NCBI RefSeq assembly: GCF_013167215.1
Contig: NZ_JABJWY010000038.1
Span: 398,765 to 462,764 of the forward strand
DNA: 64,000 bases
Reading direction: 5' to 3'
Source of the DNA: Sphingobacterium prati
GTDB lineage: Bacteria; Bacteroidota; Bacteroidia; Sphingobacteriales; Sphingobacteriaceae
The notes under the pieces are model-generated. The model was given only the letters and a program-made list of their open reading frames with translations, was not told the origin of the DNA and did not search any database. The position numbers and the translations under genes are program-made. Positions 54,212 through 62,574 of this stretch are shown in pieces (position 1 is the stretch's first letter; the number at the start of each line of letters is the position of its first letter).

Positions 54212-55273
54212 TTAGGACTTGCTTTGAATGATGGAAAGCTGCTGAGCAACTTTCTCTGCAATCGTTAGAAATGATTTTGTTACGGGGTCTTCCTGATCTA
54301 TTGCAACGGGAAAACCATTATCCCCAGCATCGGAAATACCTTTTAGTAAAGGTATCTCGCCAAGGAAGGGTACCTGATATTCTTCAGCTAAACGTTTTCC
54401 TCCATCTTTGCCAAAGATATAATATTTGTTGTCTGGCAGTTCTGCTGGAGTGAAGTAAGCCATATTTTCGACAACGCCTAAAAGTGGGATATTGATACTA
54501 TCCATTAAAAACATCCCAATTCCTTTGACGGCATCCGCCAGGGCTACATGTTGCGGCGTAGTGACGATGACTGCCCCAGCTATTGGGAAAGTTTGCGATA
54601 CTGTGATATGGATATCTCCGGTTCCTGGAGGCATGTCAACAACGAGATAATCCAATTCGCCCCAATTGGCGTCGTTGAATAGCTGTTTGATAGCAGAGGT
54701 GGTCATCGGTCCACGCCATGGAATGGGTTGGTTGGGATCCGTAAAAAAACCAATTGAAAGTAATTTTAGACCAAATTTTTCAAGAGGCTGAATTTTCACC
54801 TGACCATCCGGCATTTCAACTGATCCAGGTTTCGCGCCCTCTAATCCAAACATAATTGGTAGCGAGGGACCGTAAATATCGGCGTCCAAAAGGCCTGTTT
54901 TTGCACCTTTGGCATGAAGTGCCAAAGCCAGGTTTGCTGCGACGGTAGATTTCCCGACACCACCTTTACCCGAAGACACCAGAATGATATTTTTAATCCC
55001 CGAAACCTGAGCCCCTTGTTTACCGATCACATTGGAAGTCATGTTGATCTGAACTTCGAGATTTTTGTCAATAAAATGTGCTATAGCATTGCGACAGGCA
55101 TGCTCAATATGGTCTTTTAGTGGACAGGCTGGTGTGGTCAATACAACATCGAAAGCAATTTTTTGGTCTTCGATCTGAATATTTTGAATCATATTCAATG
55201 TTACAAGATCCTTTTTTAGATCGGGCTCTTCAACATACGATAATGCATTTAATATTTGTTCTTTGGTAACCAT
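54212..55273 (-). CDS. Mrp/NBP35-family iron-sulfur carrier ATPase
   Basis: The 353-residue protein has an N-terminal DUF59/MIP18-like domain (about 1-80) and a P-loop domain with SSGKGGVGKST (about 100-110), DADIYGPS and VVDMPPGTGD. It helps deliver Fe-S clusters to target proteins. The C-terminal CxxC seen in some homologues is absent; GVVENMAYF remains. It is convergent with xth. Confidence 0.95.
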   Translation of the reverse strand: MVTKEQILNALSYVEEPDLKKDLVTLNMIQNIQIEDQKIAFDVVLTTPACPLKDHIEHACRNAIAHFIDKNLEVQINMTSNVIGKQGAQVSGIKNIILVSSGKGGVGKSTVAANLALALHAKGAKTGLLDADIYGPSLPIMFGLEGAKPGSVEMPDGQVKIQPLEKFGLKLLSIGFFTDPNQPIPWRGPMTTSAIKQLFNDANWGELDYLVVDMPPGTGDIHITVSQTFPIAGAVIVTTPQHVALADAVKGIGMFLMDSINIPLLGVVENMAYFTPAELPDNKYYIFGKDGGKRLAEEYQVPFLGEIPLLKGISDAGDNGFPVAIDQEDPVTKSFLTIAEKVAQQLSIIQSKS

Positions 55274-55560
55274 CTAGTATTCATTTGAAATCATGGAATA
55301 CAAAACTACTCATTGCCGACCAATTTCCTGTCATTTGTTTGTTTTTAATAGAATGGAGATCATGTATCTTTCTTTTATAGCGGATTTAGGACATTCCTAT
55401 GGCTCCGAATGACATCAAAAAATAATCTATTGCAGTGGACAACATGTCGCCGACCCTGTTTTTGATGTTTTCTGCTGTACCCAGTAATGAGACTCACCAT
55501 CGATACGCAGTGTGACTGGTATTATGGTGGAAGTGCGTCAACCGGGGCGTGTAATTAGAA
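55274..55560. other. Gap with a short open frame of unclear status
   Basis: No gene is recognised. On the minus strand 55427-55537 a 36-codon frame without ATG reads STIIPVTLRIDGESHYWV near its start and ends ATCCPLQ; it looks protein-like and may be the tail of a decayed gene, but chance cannot be excluded. Confidence 0.35.
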
Positions 55561-55592
55561 TTGTATATAAAGGCAAATTTATCTAAGTTTGA
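55561..55592 (+). promoter_or_regulatory. Promoter of the GT51 gene
   Basis: TTG (55561-55563), 20 bases, TAAGTTTG (55584-55591). The flanking ATTTATC upstream of the box and the TTGTATAT end are shared exactly with the M16 peptidase promoter at 24450-24481. Confidence 0.7.
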
Positions 55593-55628
55593 CTATTGAT
55601 ATGCATGGATTTGCATGAAATTGTAATT

Positions 55629-57824
55629 ATGTCCAATCGATTTATAACATCTCTGAAGTCCCGCAAGTGGCGATGGCTTTATATTACTTTGGCTGTTTTC
55701 TTAATTTTGGTAATCGCGTTAGGTACTTATGCTTATCAAAAGAGAGACGGAATGCTCATGGGAGCGATCAATAAGGCAAAAGCTAAACTGCTGGAAAAGT
55801 ATGATATGGATTTAAAAATTCAATATTATGCTTTTCAGGGAATTAATGCAGTGCAGTTTAAAAATATACAGTTACTACCTAAAAATAGGGAACCACTTGC
55901 ACAAATTAATGACTTGACCGTATCTGTTAAACTCTGGCCACTTTTATTCGGTGACGTAAAACTCGGGGCGGTTATTCTGGATAATGCTACCGTATCACTG
56001 GTCAAGAAAGATTCGATTAGCAACTATGATTTTTTGTTTAAGAAACAAAAGAAGGATACGATCGAGAATGATAATCCGAAACAGAATTTAGCCGCCTTGG
56101 CGGATCGCTTGCTGAAAAATGTATTTTTTAAGATCCCGAACGATCTGGATCTGAAAAATCTTGAGCTTTCCTACAAAGATGACAGCACGGCACAGCGTAT
56201 TGTTATTCCTTCGGCTGTCATTGATGGTGGTGATATGGAATCCAAATTTTTGTTGAACGATCATGAGGCTGCTTGGAACCTAACAGGGACAATAGATTCA
56301 GACAATCAGGAATGTGATCTACGTCTTTTTTCGGATAAAAAGGAAGTAAATCTGCCTTTATTACAGCGTAAATTTGGTCTGGCAGTTAGCTTCGATGACA
56401 TATCCTTTCGATTGGATAAAGCCAATCGGCGCAATAAGGAATTGTTGGAATTGCATGGACAATGGGGATTTAAAAATCTGAAAGTAAACCACTGGCGAAT
56501 TTCCAGCAAAGATGTTATTTTCCCGGAAGCGACGATGCAGGGGGCACTCAATATTGGAGCTTCTTCTATTGAAGTAAGTAAGGAAAGTACGGTACAAGTA
56601 AAAGATTTTGTTTTTTCCCCTTACATAAAATATGTTCATAAACCTGAAAAGGAGATTTTCTTAGCTGTGCACACCGATAAAATAAAAGCGCAGGATTTTT
56701 TTGATGCTATGCCGGTTGGATTATTTCCTGGTTTGGATGGCATTCAGGTTGAAGGCCATATTCAATATGATTTAAATTTCGCTCTGGAGTTAAAAAGGCC
56801 GGATAAGCTTCTTTTCTCTTCTAGAATGGATGATAAAGATCTGCAGGTCGTTAAATGGGGTGAAGCTAATATTGGGATGTTAAATACACCCTTTACTTAT
56901 ACCGCTTATGAGGATGGCAAGCCCATGCGCGAGATTGTCGTAGGACCACAAAATCCAAATTTTACACCATTAGACCAGATCTCCCGTTATATGCAGATTA
57001 GTTTGATCAATACCGAAGATCCATTTTTCTTTAAGCATAAAGGCTTTGAGGAGAAAGCTTTTAAGCTCTCCATCGTTACAAATATCAAAGAAAAAGGCTT
57101 CAAGCGAGGCGCAAGTACGATATCCATGCAATTGGTGAAAAATGTATTTCTGAACAGAAACAAAACGGTGGTCCGCAAATTGGAGGAAATTTTATTAGTC
57201 TGGTTGATGGAGCGTTCGCAGCAAGTCAGTAAAAAGCGCATGTATGAGGTTTATCTCAATGTCATCGAATGGGGCAATAATGTATATGGGATCACAGAGG
57301 CTGCCCGTTATTATTTTGGAAAAACACCGGCGCAACTGGGGCTTGGGGAAAGTATATTTTTATCGAGTATCGTACCACGTCCGAAGAAAGGACTGAACTT
57401 TTTTGATTGGACGGGGCATCTTAAAGGAAATATGCTGCGGTATTTTAATATCTATGGCCATATTATGACCAAGACAGGCCAAATCGGTGTTGATTCAACC
57501 ACATCCGCCTATGGTTTTTACGAAGTGGTATTGCAACCGCATCTACGTGCAGCCAGACCTGCTGTTGTGGATTCGATAGATACCTTGGATATGGGCGATG
57601 ATCCGTTGCTGTTCGACGATCTGGAAGGTAGCCCGTCCACTGATAATATCGAGGGGTTGACTGTTCCCAAAACCATTAAAAAAATGTCTGATACGGATAA
57701 ACAGGATGAGGAAACGGTAGAACCGCAGAAGCATAAAAGATCTATATTCGATAAAATCCTCGGTAGGAATAAAGAAGAAAAAGAAAAAACGGAAGACGAG
57801 ACGACCCAGCGTTCGAAAAAATAG
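55629..57824 (+). CDS. GT51 peptidoglycan glycosyltransferase with AsmA-like N-terminal region, no transpeptidase
   Basis: The 731-residue protein has a membrane anchor (about 16-38) and a long N-terminal region (about 45-430) with AsmA-like beta-rich sequence. A GT51 domain (about 440-640) follows, with EDPFFFKHKG (catalytic Glu near 461), RGASTISMQLVKNVFL, RKLEEI and YEVYLNVIEWG. No penicillin-binding transpeptidase follows; the C-terminus is a charged tail rich in Lys and Glu. It would polymerise lipid II glycan strands in the periplasm. ATGs at 55605 and 55629 are both possible; the second puts basic residues just before the anchor. Confidence 0.88.
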   Translation: MSNRFITSLKSRKWRWLYITLAVFLILVIALGTYAYQKRDGMLMGAINKAKAKLLEKYDMDLKIQYYAFQGINAVQFKNIQLLPKNREPLAQINDLTVSVKLWPLLFGDVKLGAVILDNATVSLVKKDSISNYDFLFKKQKKDTIENDNPKQNLAALADRLLKNVFFKIPNDLDLKNLELSYKDDSTAQRIVIPSAVIDGGDMESKFLLNDHEAAWNLTGTIDSDNQECDLRLFSDKKEVNLPLLQRKFGLAVSFDDISFRLDKANRRNKELLELHGQWGFKNLKVNHWRISSKDVIFPEATMQGALNIGASSIEVSKESTVQVKDFVFSPYIKYVHKPEKEIFLAVHTDKIKAQDFFDAMPVGLFPGLDGIQVEGHIQYDLNFALELKRPDKLLFSSRMDDKDLQVVKWGEANIGMLNTPFTYTAYEDGKPMREIVVGPQNPNFTPLDQISRYMQISLINTEDPFFFKHKGFEEKAFKLSIVTNIKEKGFKRGASTISMQLVKNVFLNRNKTVVRKLEEILLVWLMERSQQVSKKRMYEVYLNVIEWGNNVYGITEAARYYFGKTPAQLGLGESIFLSSIVPRPKKGLNFFDWTGHLKGNMLRYFNIYGHIMTKTGQIGVDSTTSAYGFYEVVLQPHLRAARPAVVDSIDTLDMGDDPLLFDDLEGSPSTDNIEGLTVPKTIKKMSDTDKQDEETVEPQKHKRSIFDKILGRNKEEKEKTEDETTQRSKK

Positions 57825-58040
57825 CAGAAGTGACCTGGATTAGTTCGTGGTCTGGATGGCAAGTGCCCGGAAATAATACAAAGACGGGGTTTGACGATAA
57901 CATAGTGAGATGCAACCATGATGATTTTATTCGGTCATACAAAGAATTGGTAAATCGGATAGCTTCATCACGATCGAAACTGCCGATGGCTGTATGAGCG
58001 CCATAAAGCGGAAATTGACGGATGGAAAATAATTAAATAG

Positions 58041-58580
58041 ATGAAAAAGATAGAAATTGACGGATTGCTTTTTGAACCACTTTTTGAAGATGAACAGATT
58101 CAAAAAAGGGTGCGCTTGATGGGCATAGATATCAGCCTGCGCTATGAGCATAAGCAGCCTGTTTTTATAGGTGTTTTAAATGGATGTTTTATGTTTATGG
58201 CAGATTTGCTCAAACAAATAGACGTTCCCTGTGAGATGTCCTTTATCAAATTAGCTTCCTACATTGGTACAGGGCAAACTGAATTAAACGAACTTTTGGG
58301 ATTGGGTATTGATCTGGAAGGACGTGATGTCATTATTGTGGAAGATATTGTAGATTCCGGTCACTCGTTGAAACACACTTTGGATGCCGTAAAGCGGTTG
58401 AATCCGGCTAGTGTTATCGCTTGCGCCCTGCTGGTAAAGCCTGAAGCATTACAATATCATTTTGAAGAACTGATGTATGTCGGTTTTGAGATTAGCAAAG
58501 AGTTTGTGGTAGGCTATGGAATGGATTATAATGGCCTATGCCGAAATCTTCCCGATATTTATAAGAATGTCCCTGTTTAG
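58041..58580 (+). CDS. hpt: Hypoxanthine phosphoribosyltransferase
   Basis: The 179-residue protein has the PRPP loop IIVEDIVDSGHSLKHTL (about 97-113) and LLVKPEALQYHF, typical of hypoxanthine/guanine phosphoribosyltransferases. It salvages purine bases to IMP or GMP in the cytoplasm. It lies 216 bases after the GT51 gene in a stretch with no recognised gene, where short forward frames are open. Confidence 0.95.
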   Translation: MKKIEIDGLLFEPLFEDEQIQKRVRLMGIDISLRYEHKQPVFIGVLNGCFMFMADLLKQIDVPCEMSFIKLASYIGTGQTELNELLGLGIDLEGRDVIIVEDIVDSGHSLKHTLDAVKRLNPASVIACALLVKPEALQYHFEELMYVGFEISKEFVVGYGMDYNGLCRNLPDIYKNVPV

Positions 58581-58707
58581 ATCTGCACATCGATTATTCG
58601 TTTTGAAATTTCTGTGAATTCAGGGCTTAACTAGGGTTTTTATTAAAAAATGACTCAAGTGTCGAGATCGTTGAGCGCTTGTAATGGGGACAGATCGTGT
58701 TCTATGG

Positions 58708-58743
58708 GCAAGGCCCTACATAGCGTCATGATGTGGGCCTTGC
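58708..58743. repeat. Hairpin between convergent hpt and tag
   Basis: GCAAGGCCC (58708-58716) and GGGCCTTGC (58735-58743) pair, extended by ACAT/ATGT after a one-base bulge. No T tract follows on either strand, so it is an atypical terminator or mRNA-end structure. Confidence 0.5.
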
Positions 58744-58758
58744 AGTTGTTGATCTGTA

Positions 58759-59325
58759 CTAATATTTAAAAGAGCAAGTTTCAATATGGTCATTGACCAT
58801 ACCTACCGCTTGCATATAAGCGTAGCAAATGGTAGAACCAAAAAATTTAAATCCTCTTTTTTTCATGTCCTTTGCTATTTGATCAGAAATCGCGGTTGTT
58901 GCTGGAACGTACTGTAAACTCGCCCAATGGTTGATTATGGGTTGTTGCTCCGGCAAAAATGTATACAGGTAATTGAAAAAACTACCATATTCAGATTGGA
59001 CTTTTTTAAATAGTATCGCATTCGAAATGGTCGATTCGATTTTATTCCGATGTTTAATAATCGCGGAGTCTTTTAAAAGCAGCGCTACATCATCGGCTGT
59101 ATAGTTGGCTACTTGATCAACGTCAAAATTAGCAAAAGCTTCTTTATAGGCCGATCTTCGGCGGAGGATAGTAATCCAACTCAAACCAGCTTGTGCGGAT
59201 TCCAGGACCAAAAATTCGAATAAGGTTTTATCATCTTTTACCTGCCGCCCCCATTCTTTATCGTGATAGTCGACATACTGTTCGTCGGATCCGCACCATT
59301 GGCAGCGTATTATTTCTTTTGGCAT
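58759..59325 (-). CDS. tag: DNA-3-methyladenine glycosylase I
   Basis: The 188-residue protein begins MPKEIIRCQWCGSDEQYVDYHDKEWG, with the zinc Cys/His pattern of Tag, and has the active-site ESAQAGLSWITIL block (about 41-53) and a C-terminal GMVNDHIETC with zinc ligands. It removes 3-methyladenine from DNA. Confidence 0.95.
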   Translation of the reverse strand: MPKEIIRCQWCGSDEQYVDYHDKEWGRQVKDDKTLFEFLVLESAQAGLSWITILRRRSAYKEAFANFDVDQVANYTADDVALLLKDSAIIKHRNKIESTISNAILFKKVQSEYGSFFNYLYTFLPEQQPIINHWASLQYVPATTAISDQIAKDMKKRGFKFFGSTICYAYMQAVGMVNDHIETCSFKY

Positions 59326-59444
59326 GTTCTATAAGATTTTTTGAATGCAATATAACTTTTTATCCTAACTTTACGACCATAAAAAAGAGTTTCGAATCAA
59401 GCGGCTTGTGATTTCTGGATGGCCGATAGGGACAATTTATTTCA

Positions 59445-60416
59445 ATGAAAGTTAACATCTTTAGATATTATATTGTATTTGTAATCCTCTTTGTGTTTTC
59501 GGTAGTACAATTGAATGCACAGCGCCGGACAGTGCGACAGGTTGCCCGAAACAGCGTGTCCGTATCTGATAGTATACATGTTTTGAGCGATTCTGTACCC
59601 TCGCCAAACCAGCAGGTATTAGCATCGTTGAACCCCAAACTTCAAAAACAATATCGTATTGCTACAGTAGAAGCGGAGGGATTAGTTCTTCACAACATAT
59701 ACGACTATGATGTAAAGCAATATTTTAAAGGAAAACAGCGTAATACGGGTTTGGAGCGGCAATACGGCAGTCCTAAGCCGCATCGAGAGAATTGGATATT
59801 ATTTACGGTACTCTTTTTAATATTTGGCGTTGGTTTAATTCGCGTCTTTTTTCCGTCCGATATCAAATTGGTTTTTCAAGGCTATTTTGATGACCGGGTG
59901 CTTTTGTCCGTTAGTAAGGAAGATACGATCTTAACCTCCTGGCCGTTCATTTTCCTATTTATATTGTTTTCAGGCGCAATGGCGTTATTTGTCAGCCTAT
60001 TTTATGCATATGAATTAAACCGCTTTTATTTTATTACCTTCCCCAATTATATTAAAACCGTTGGAATGGTTGGTGGGCTATTTGCTTTTAAAATCGGTTT
60101 TATCCGGTTTCTGTCTTTCGTTTTTGAAATTAGGAAACTTGTCAAAGAATATGTGACCGTGTTATATCTGATTTATTTTAATACATTATTTCTGATGCTC
60201 CCGGTGTTATTAATATTGAGCCTCGTACCGTTAACGACTGTTGGTGTCGTTTTACATTTGGCCATTATCGGAGCGGCGTTGTTATTCTTATATCGATTTC
60301 TCAAGACAGCGGCTCATATTATGTCAATGTATAAATTTTCAATTTCCTATTTAATTTTGTACCTTTGTTGCCTAGAAATAGCACCAATATTAATACTGTT
60401 AAGATTATTGAGCTAA
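59445..60416 (+). CDS. DUF4271 membrane protein
   Basis: The 323-residue protein has a signal peptide or first membrane segment (about 8-26), a soluble segment to about 112 and about seven further membrane helices to the end. Length and its place directly before hemD fit the Bacteroidota DUF4271 family. Function is unknown. The gap to hemD is 11 bases, suggesting one operon. Confidence 0.85.
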   Translation: MKVNIFRYYIVFVILFVFSVVQLNAQRRTVRQVARNSVSVSDSIHVLSDSVPSPNQQVLASLNPKLQKQYRIATVEAEGLVLHNIYDYDVKQYFKGKQRNTGLERQYGSPKPHRENWILFTVLFLIFGVGLIRVFFPSDIKLVFQGYFDDRVLLSVSKEDTILTSWPFIFLFILFSGAMALFVSLFYAYELNRFYFITFPNYIKTVGMVGGLFAFKIGFIRFLSFVFEIRKLVKEYVTVLYLIYFNTLFLMLPVLLILSLVPLTTVGVVLHLAIIGAALLFLYRFLKTAAHIMSMYKFSISYLILYLCCLEIAPILILLRLLS

Positions 60417-60427
60417 AACTGGTTAAT

Positions 60428-61198
60428 ATGCAAACTTCAGACGTAGAAAGAGCAAAGAAGGTAAAAAGTGTACTGGTGACTTTACCAAAACCTGAAAACG
60501 ATAAGTCCCCTTATTATGATTTAGCAAAAAAATACGGGTTAAAATTAGACTTTCGAGGTTTTATACACGTAGAAGGAGTTCCTGCCAAAGATGTGCGTAG
60601 GGATAAAGTTAATTTAGCGGATCACACTGCGGTAATATTTACAAGTAGAAATGCTGTAGATCATTATTTTAGGATATGCGAGGAGATGCGATTTGAAGTG
60701 TCTGCGGAAATGAAATATTTCTGTATTTCAGAGACAATTGCTCTTTATCTTCAAAAATATATTCAATACAGAAAACGAAAAATTTTCTTTGGTAAACAAA
60801 CCGCTAAAGATTTAGAGGAAGTGCTTAAAAAACATAAGGCAGAAAACTTCCTTTTTCCTTGCTCGGATGTTGCCAATGAAGAAACAAGGAATTGGTTGCT
60901 GCAGAATGGTTATAAGTTTACCCCCGCAGTTCTTTTTAGAACCGTGGTAAGTGACCTGAGCGATCTGAAGGATGTATTTTATGATGTCATCGTGTTTTTT
61001 AGTCCGTCCAGTGTCCAGTCGTTATATGATAACTTCCCTGATTTTAAGCAAAACAATACCCGAATTGCCGCGTTTGGTGCTTCGACACAACAGGCTCTTT
61101 TGGAGCATGGATTGATATTGGATATTCCTGCACCTACACCAAAGGCACCTAGCATGACGATGGCGGTAGAAGAATACATTAAAAAAGTGAATAAATAA
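60428..61198 (+). CDS. hemD: Uroporphyrinogen-III synthase
   Basis: The protein (256 residues from the ATG at 60428) has the HemD two-lobed pattern: VLVTLPKP at the N-terminus, VIFTSRNAVDHYF (about 75-87), a middle CSDVANEETRNWLLQNG and VIVFFSPSSVQSL. It closes hydroxymethylbilane to uroporphyrinogen III for heme and siroheme. The frame is open to 60365, but that extension overlaps DUF4271 and lacks family resemblance. Confidence 0.92.
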   Translation: MQTSDVERAKKVKSVLVTLPKPENDKSPYYDLAKKYGLKLDFRGFIHVEGVPAKDVRRDKVNLADHTAVIFTSRNAVDHYFRICEEMRFEVSAEMKYFCISETIALYLQKYIQYRKRKIFFGKQTAKDLEEVLKKHKAENFLFPCSDVANEETRNWLLQNGYKFTPAVLFRTVVSDLSDLKDVFYDVIVFFSPSSVQSLYDNFPDFKQNNTRIAAFGASTQQALLEHGLILDIPAPTPKAPSMTMAVEEYIKKVNK

Positions 61199-61221
61199 TA
61201 CCTATCTTAGGTCAATAATAT

Positions 61222-61244
61222 AAAGGGTTTTTAACCCTTTTTTT
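61222..61244 (+). terminator. Terminator after hemD
   Basis: AAAGGGTT and AACCCTTT flank a short loop and are followed by T residues. Confidence 0.85.
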
Positions 61245-61633
61245 GTTGGATGTGTTTTATGGATATTGTTCGTGTATCGTTGTTTATACAGGCTTACCAT
61301 ATAATACAAATGCAATAAAGGATTCTCCTAGTTTTTATACTATTATTGTAAGCGAAACGTGATGAGGATTTGAAAGAAGGGATATCATTTGCGGATAACT
61401 GCATAAGTGCCAAAGATGATTTTTGTCCAGTTGTAAAAATGAAGCTCTTTAATAAAGGGGCGGATTGTTGTAGGGTAAATGTAATGAAAGTGACAGTTGT
61501 CATTAGATTTTAATTATATTTCTATTAAATTGTATTGGGGTAATTTGTTCTAATTAAAATAAGGTATAAGCGTTATTTTTAAAATTTGGTAGAAATATTT
61601 TTTATGTTTGTAATTAAGCAAAATTAGTCAGTC
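61245..61633. other. Gap between hemD and the JmjC-like gene, with a possible small ORF
   Basis: On the plus strand 61352-61513 a 53-codon frame without a start ATG reads DEDLKEGISFADNCISAK, FCPVVKMKLFNKGADCC and VMKVTVVIRF before its stop. It has four cysteines and looks protein-like. It follows an in-frame TAA at 61349, and the same frame further up reads a hydrophobic run after another TAA, so a decayed small secreted protein gene is possible. The opposite strand is also open (61294-61503). TATGTTTG at 61603-61610 may be the -7 box of the next gene. Confidence 0.35.
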
Positions 61634-62503
61634 GTGAAGTTAAAGCAAGTTGATAAAATTTCGGGCATTCGATCAGAAGACTTTTTGAAAAAATATCTGA
61701 AACCTGGGTTTCCGGTGATTATAACAGATTTTATTAGTGCTGATAGTCCTGCATGGAAGAAATGGAGTTATGATTACTTTAAGGAAATAGCCGGAGATAT
61801 TAAGATCGATGTCTATGGAAAAGAAGAAGATTCTATGGATCGTGCTGCCAGTGCTCCTGTGGGGCAAATGACATTTGCGGAATATTTGGATCTCATTACC
61901 AAAGAACCTACCGAGTTGCGGTTATTTCTGTTCAATCTGCTCAAGATACGCCCTGAATTAAAGCAGGATGTCATCTATAATGATGTGACAGGAGGGAAAG
62001 TGTTGCAGTGGTTACCATTTATGTTTTTTGGTGGCGAAGGCTCAAGTACACGGAATCATTTTGATATCGATATGTCTCATGTATTCATTTCACAATTTCA
62101 GGGACTTAAGCGTATTTGGCTTTTTCCAAATGATCAATCTGATCTGATGTATAAGTTACCGTACAACTTCCATAGCATCGCTAATCCAAAGTATAGTAAC
62201 GTAGAGGAATTTCCAGGAATAGAATATCTGGAGGGGTACGAAGCGGTAATCCACCCTGGGGAAACACTCTATATGCCTGCCGGCTGGTGGCACTACATAC
62301 AATATGAGACGGAAGGATATTCTATCTCAGTAAGGGCGCTGGCGAATTCGATTAGTGAAAAATTGAAGGGGGCACGTAACCTTTTTATAACAAGACATTT
62401 TGATAATACAATGCGCAAGATCTTTAAGAATCATTGGTTTCATTACAAGATAAATACGGCCAAGCGACGCGCGAATAATGCGATTAAAAAAAATAAACGC
62501 TAA
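61634..62503 (+). CDS. Cupin-like/JmjC-domain oxygenase (Cupin_8)
   Basis: The 289-residue protein starts at a GTG and has the Fe(II)/2-oxoglutarate triad His142-x-Asp144 (RNHFDID) and His220 (GWWHYIQ), as in the FIH1-like JmjC group. It may hydroxylate a protein or small molecule. The basic C-terminal tail (ITRHFDNTMRKIFKNHW and following Lys/Arg) could bind nucleic acid or membrane. Its target is unknown. Confidence 0.88.
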   Translation: MKLKQVDKISGIRSEDFLKKYLKPGFPVIITDFISADSPAWKKWSYDYFKEIAGDIKIDVYGKEEDSMDRAASAPVGQMTFAEYLDLITKEPTELRLFLFNLLKIRPELKQDVIYNDVTGGKVLQWLPFMFFGGEGSSTRNHFDIDMSHVFISQFQGLKRIWLFPNDQSDLMYKLPYNFHSIANPKYSNVEEFPGIEYLEGYEAVIHPGETLYMPAGWWHYIQYETEGYSISVRALANSISEKLKGARNLFITRHFDNTMRKIFKNHWFHYKINTAKRRANNAIKKNKR

Positions 62504-62539
62504 AAATAAGGGGACATTCCATGAATGTCCCCTTATTTT
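62503..62539. terminator. 17-bp perfect hairpin between convergent genes
   Basis: AAAATAAGGGGACATTC (62503-62519) and its reverse complement (62523-62539) flank a CAT loop and are followed by T. It overlaps the last base of the oxygenase stop codon and serves both directions. Confidence 0.9.
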
Positions 62540-62574
62540 TTTAGCACTTGAGCTAATGGGATGAAGGCCTTTCC

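Noticed and set aside
57518..57942. Overlapping minus-strand frames of 66-133 codons at the end of the GT51 gene
   Set aside because: They mirror the charged Lys/Glu-rich C-terminal tail of GT51 and have low-complexity Ser/Phe-rich sequence.
57825..58040. Two short forward frames between the GT51 gene and hpt, one reading VTWISSWSGWQVPGNN and one GKSDSFITIETADG
   Set aside because: They overlap each other in different frames, lack convincing starts and have no recognisable family; at most one could be a remnant.
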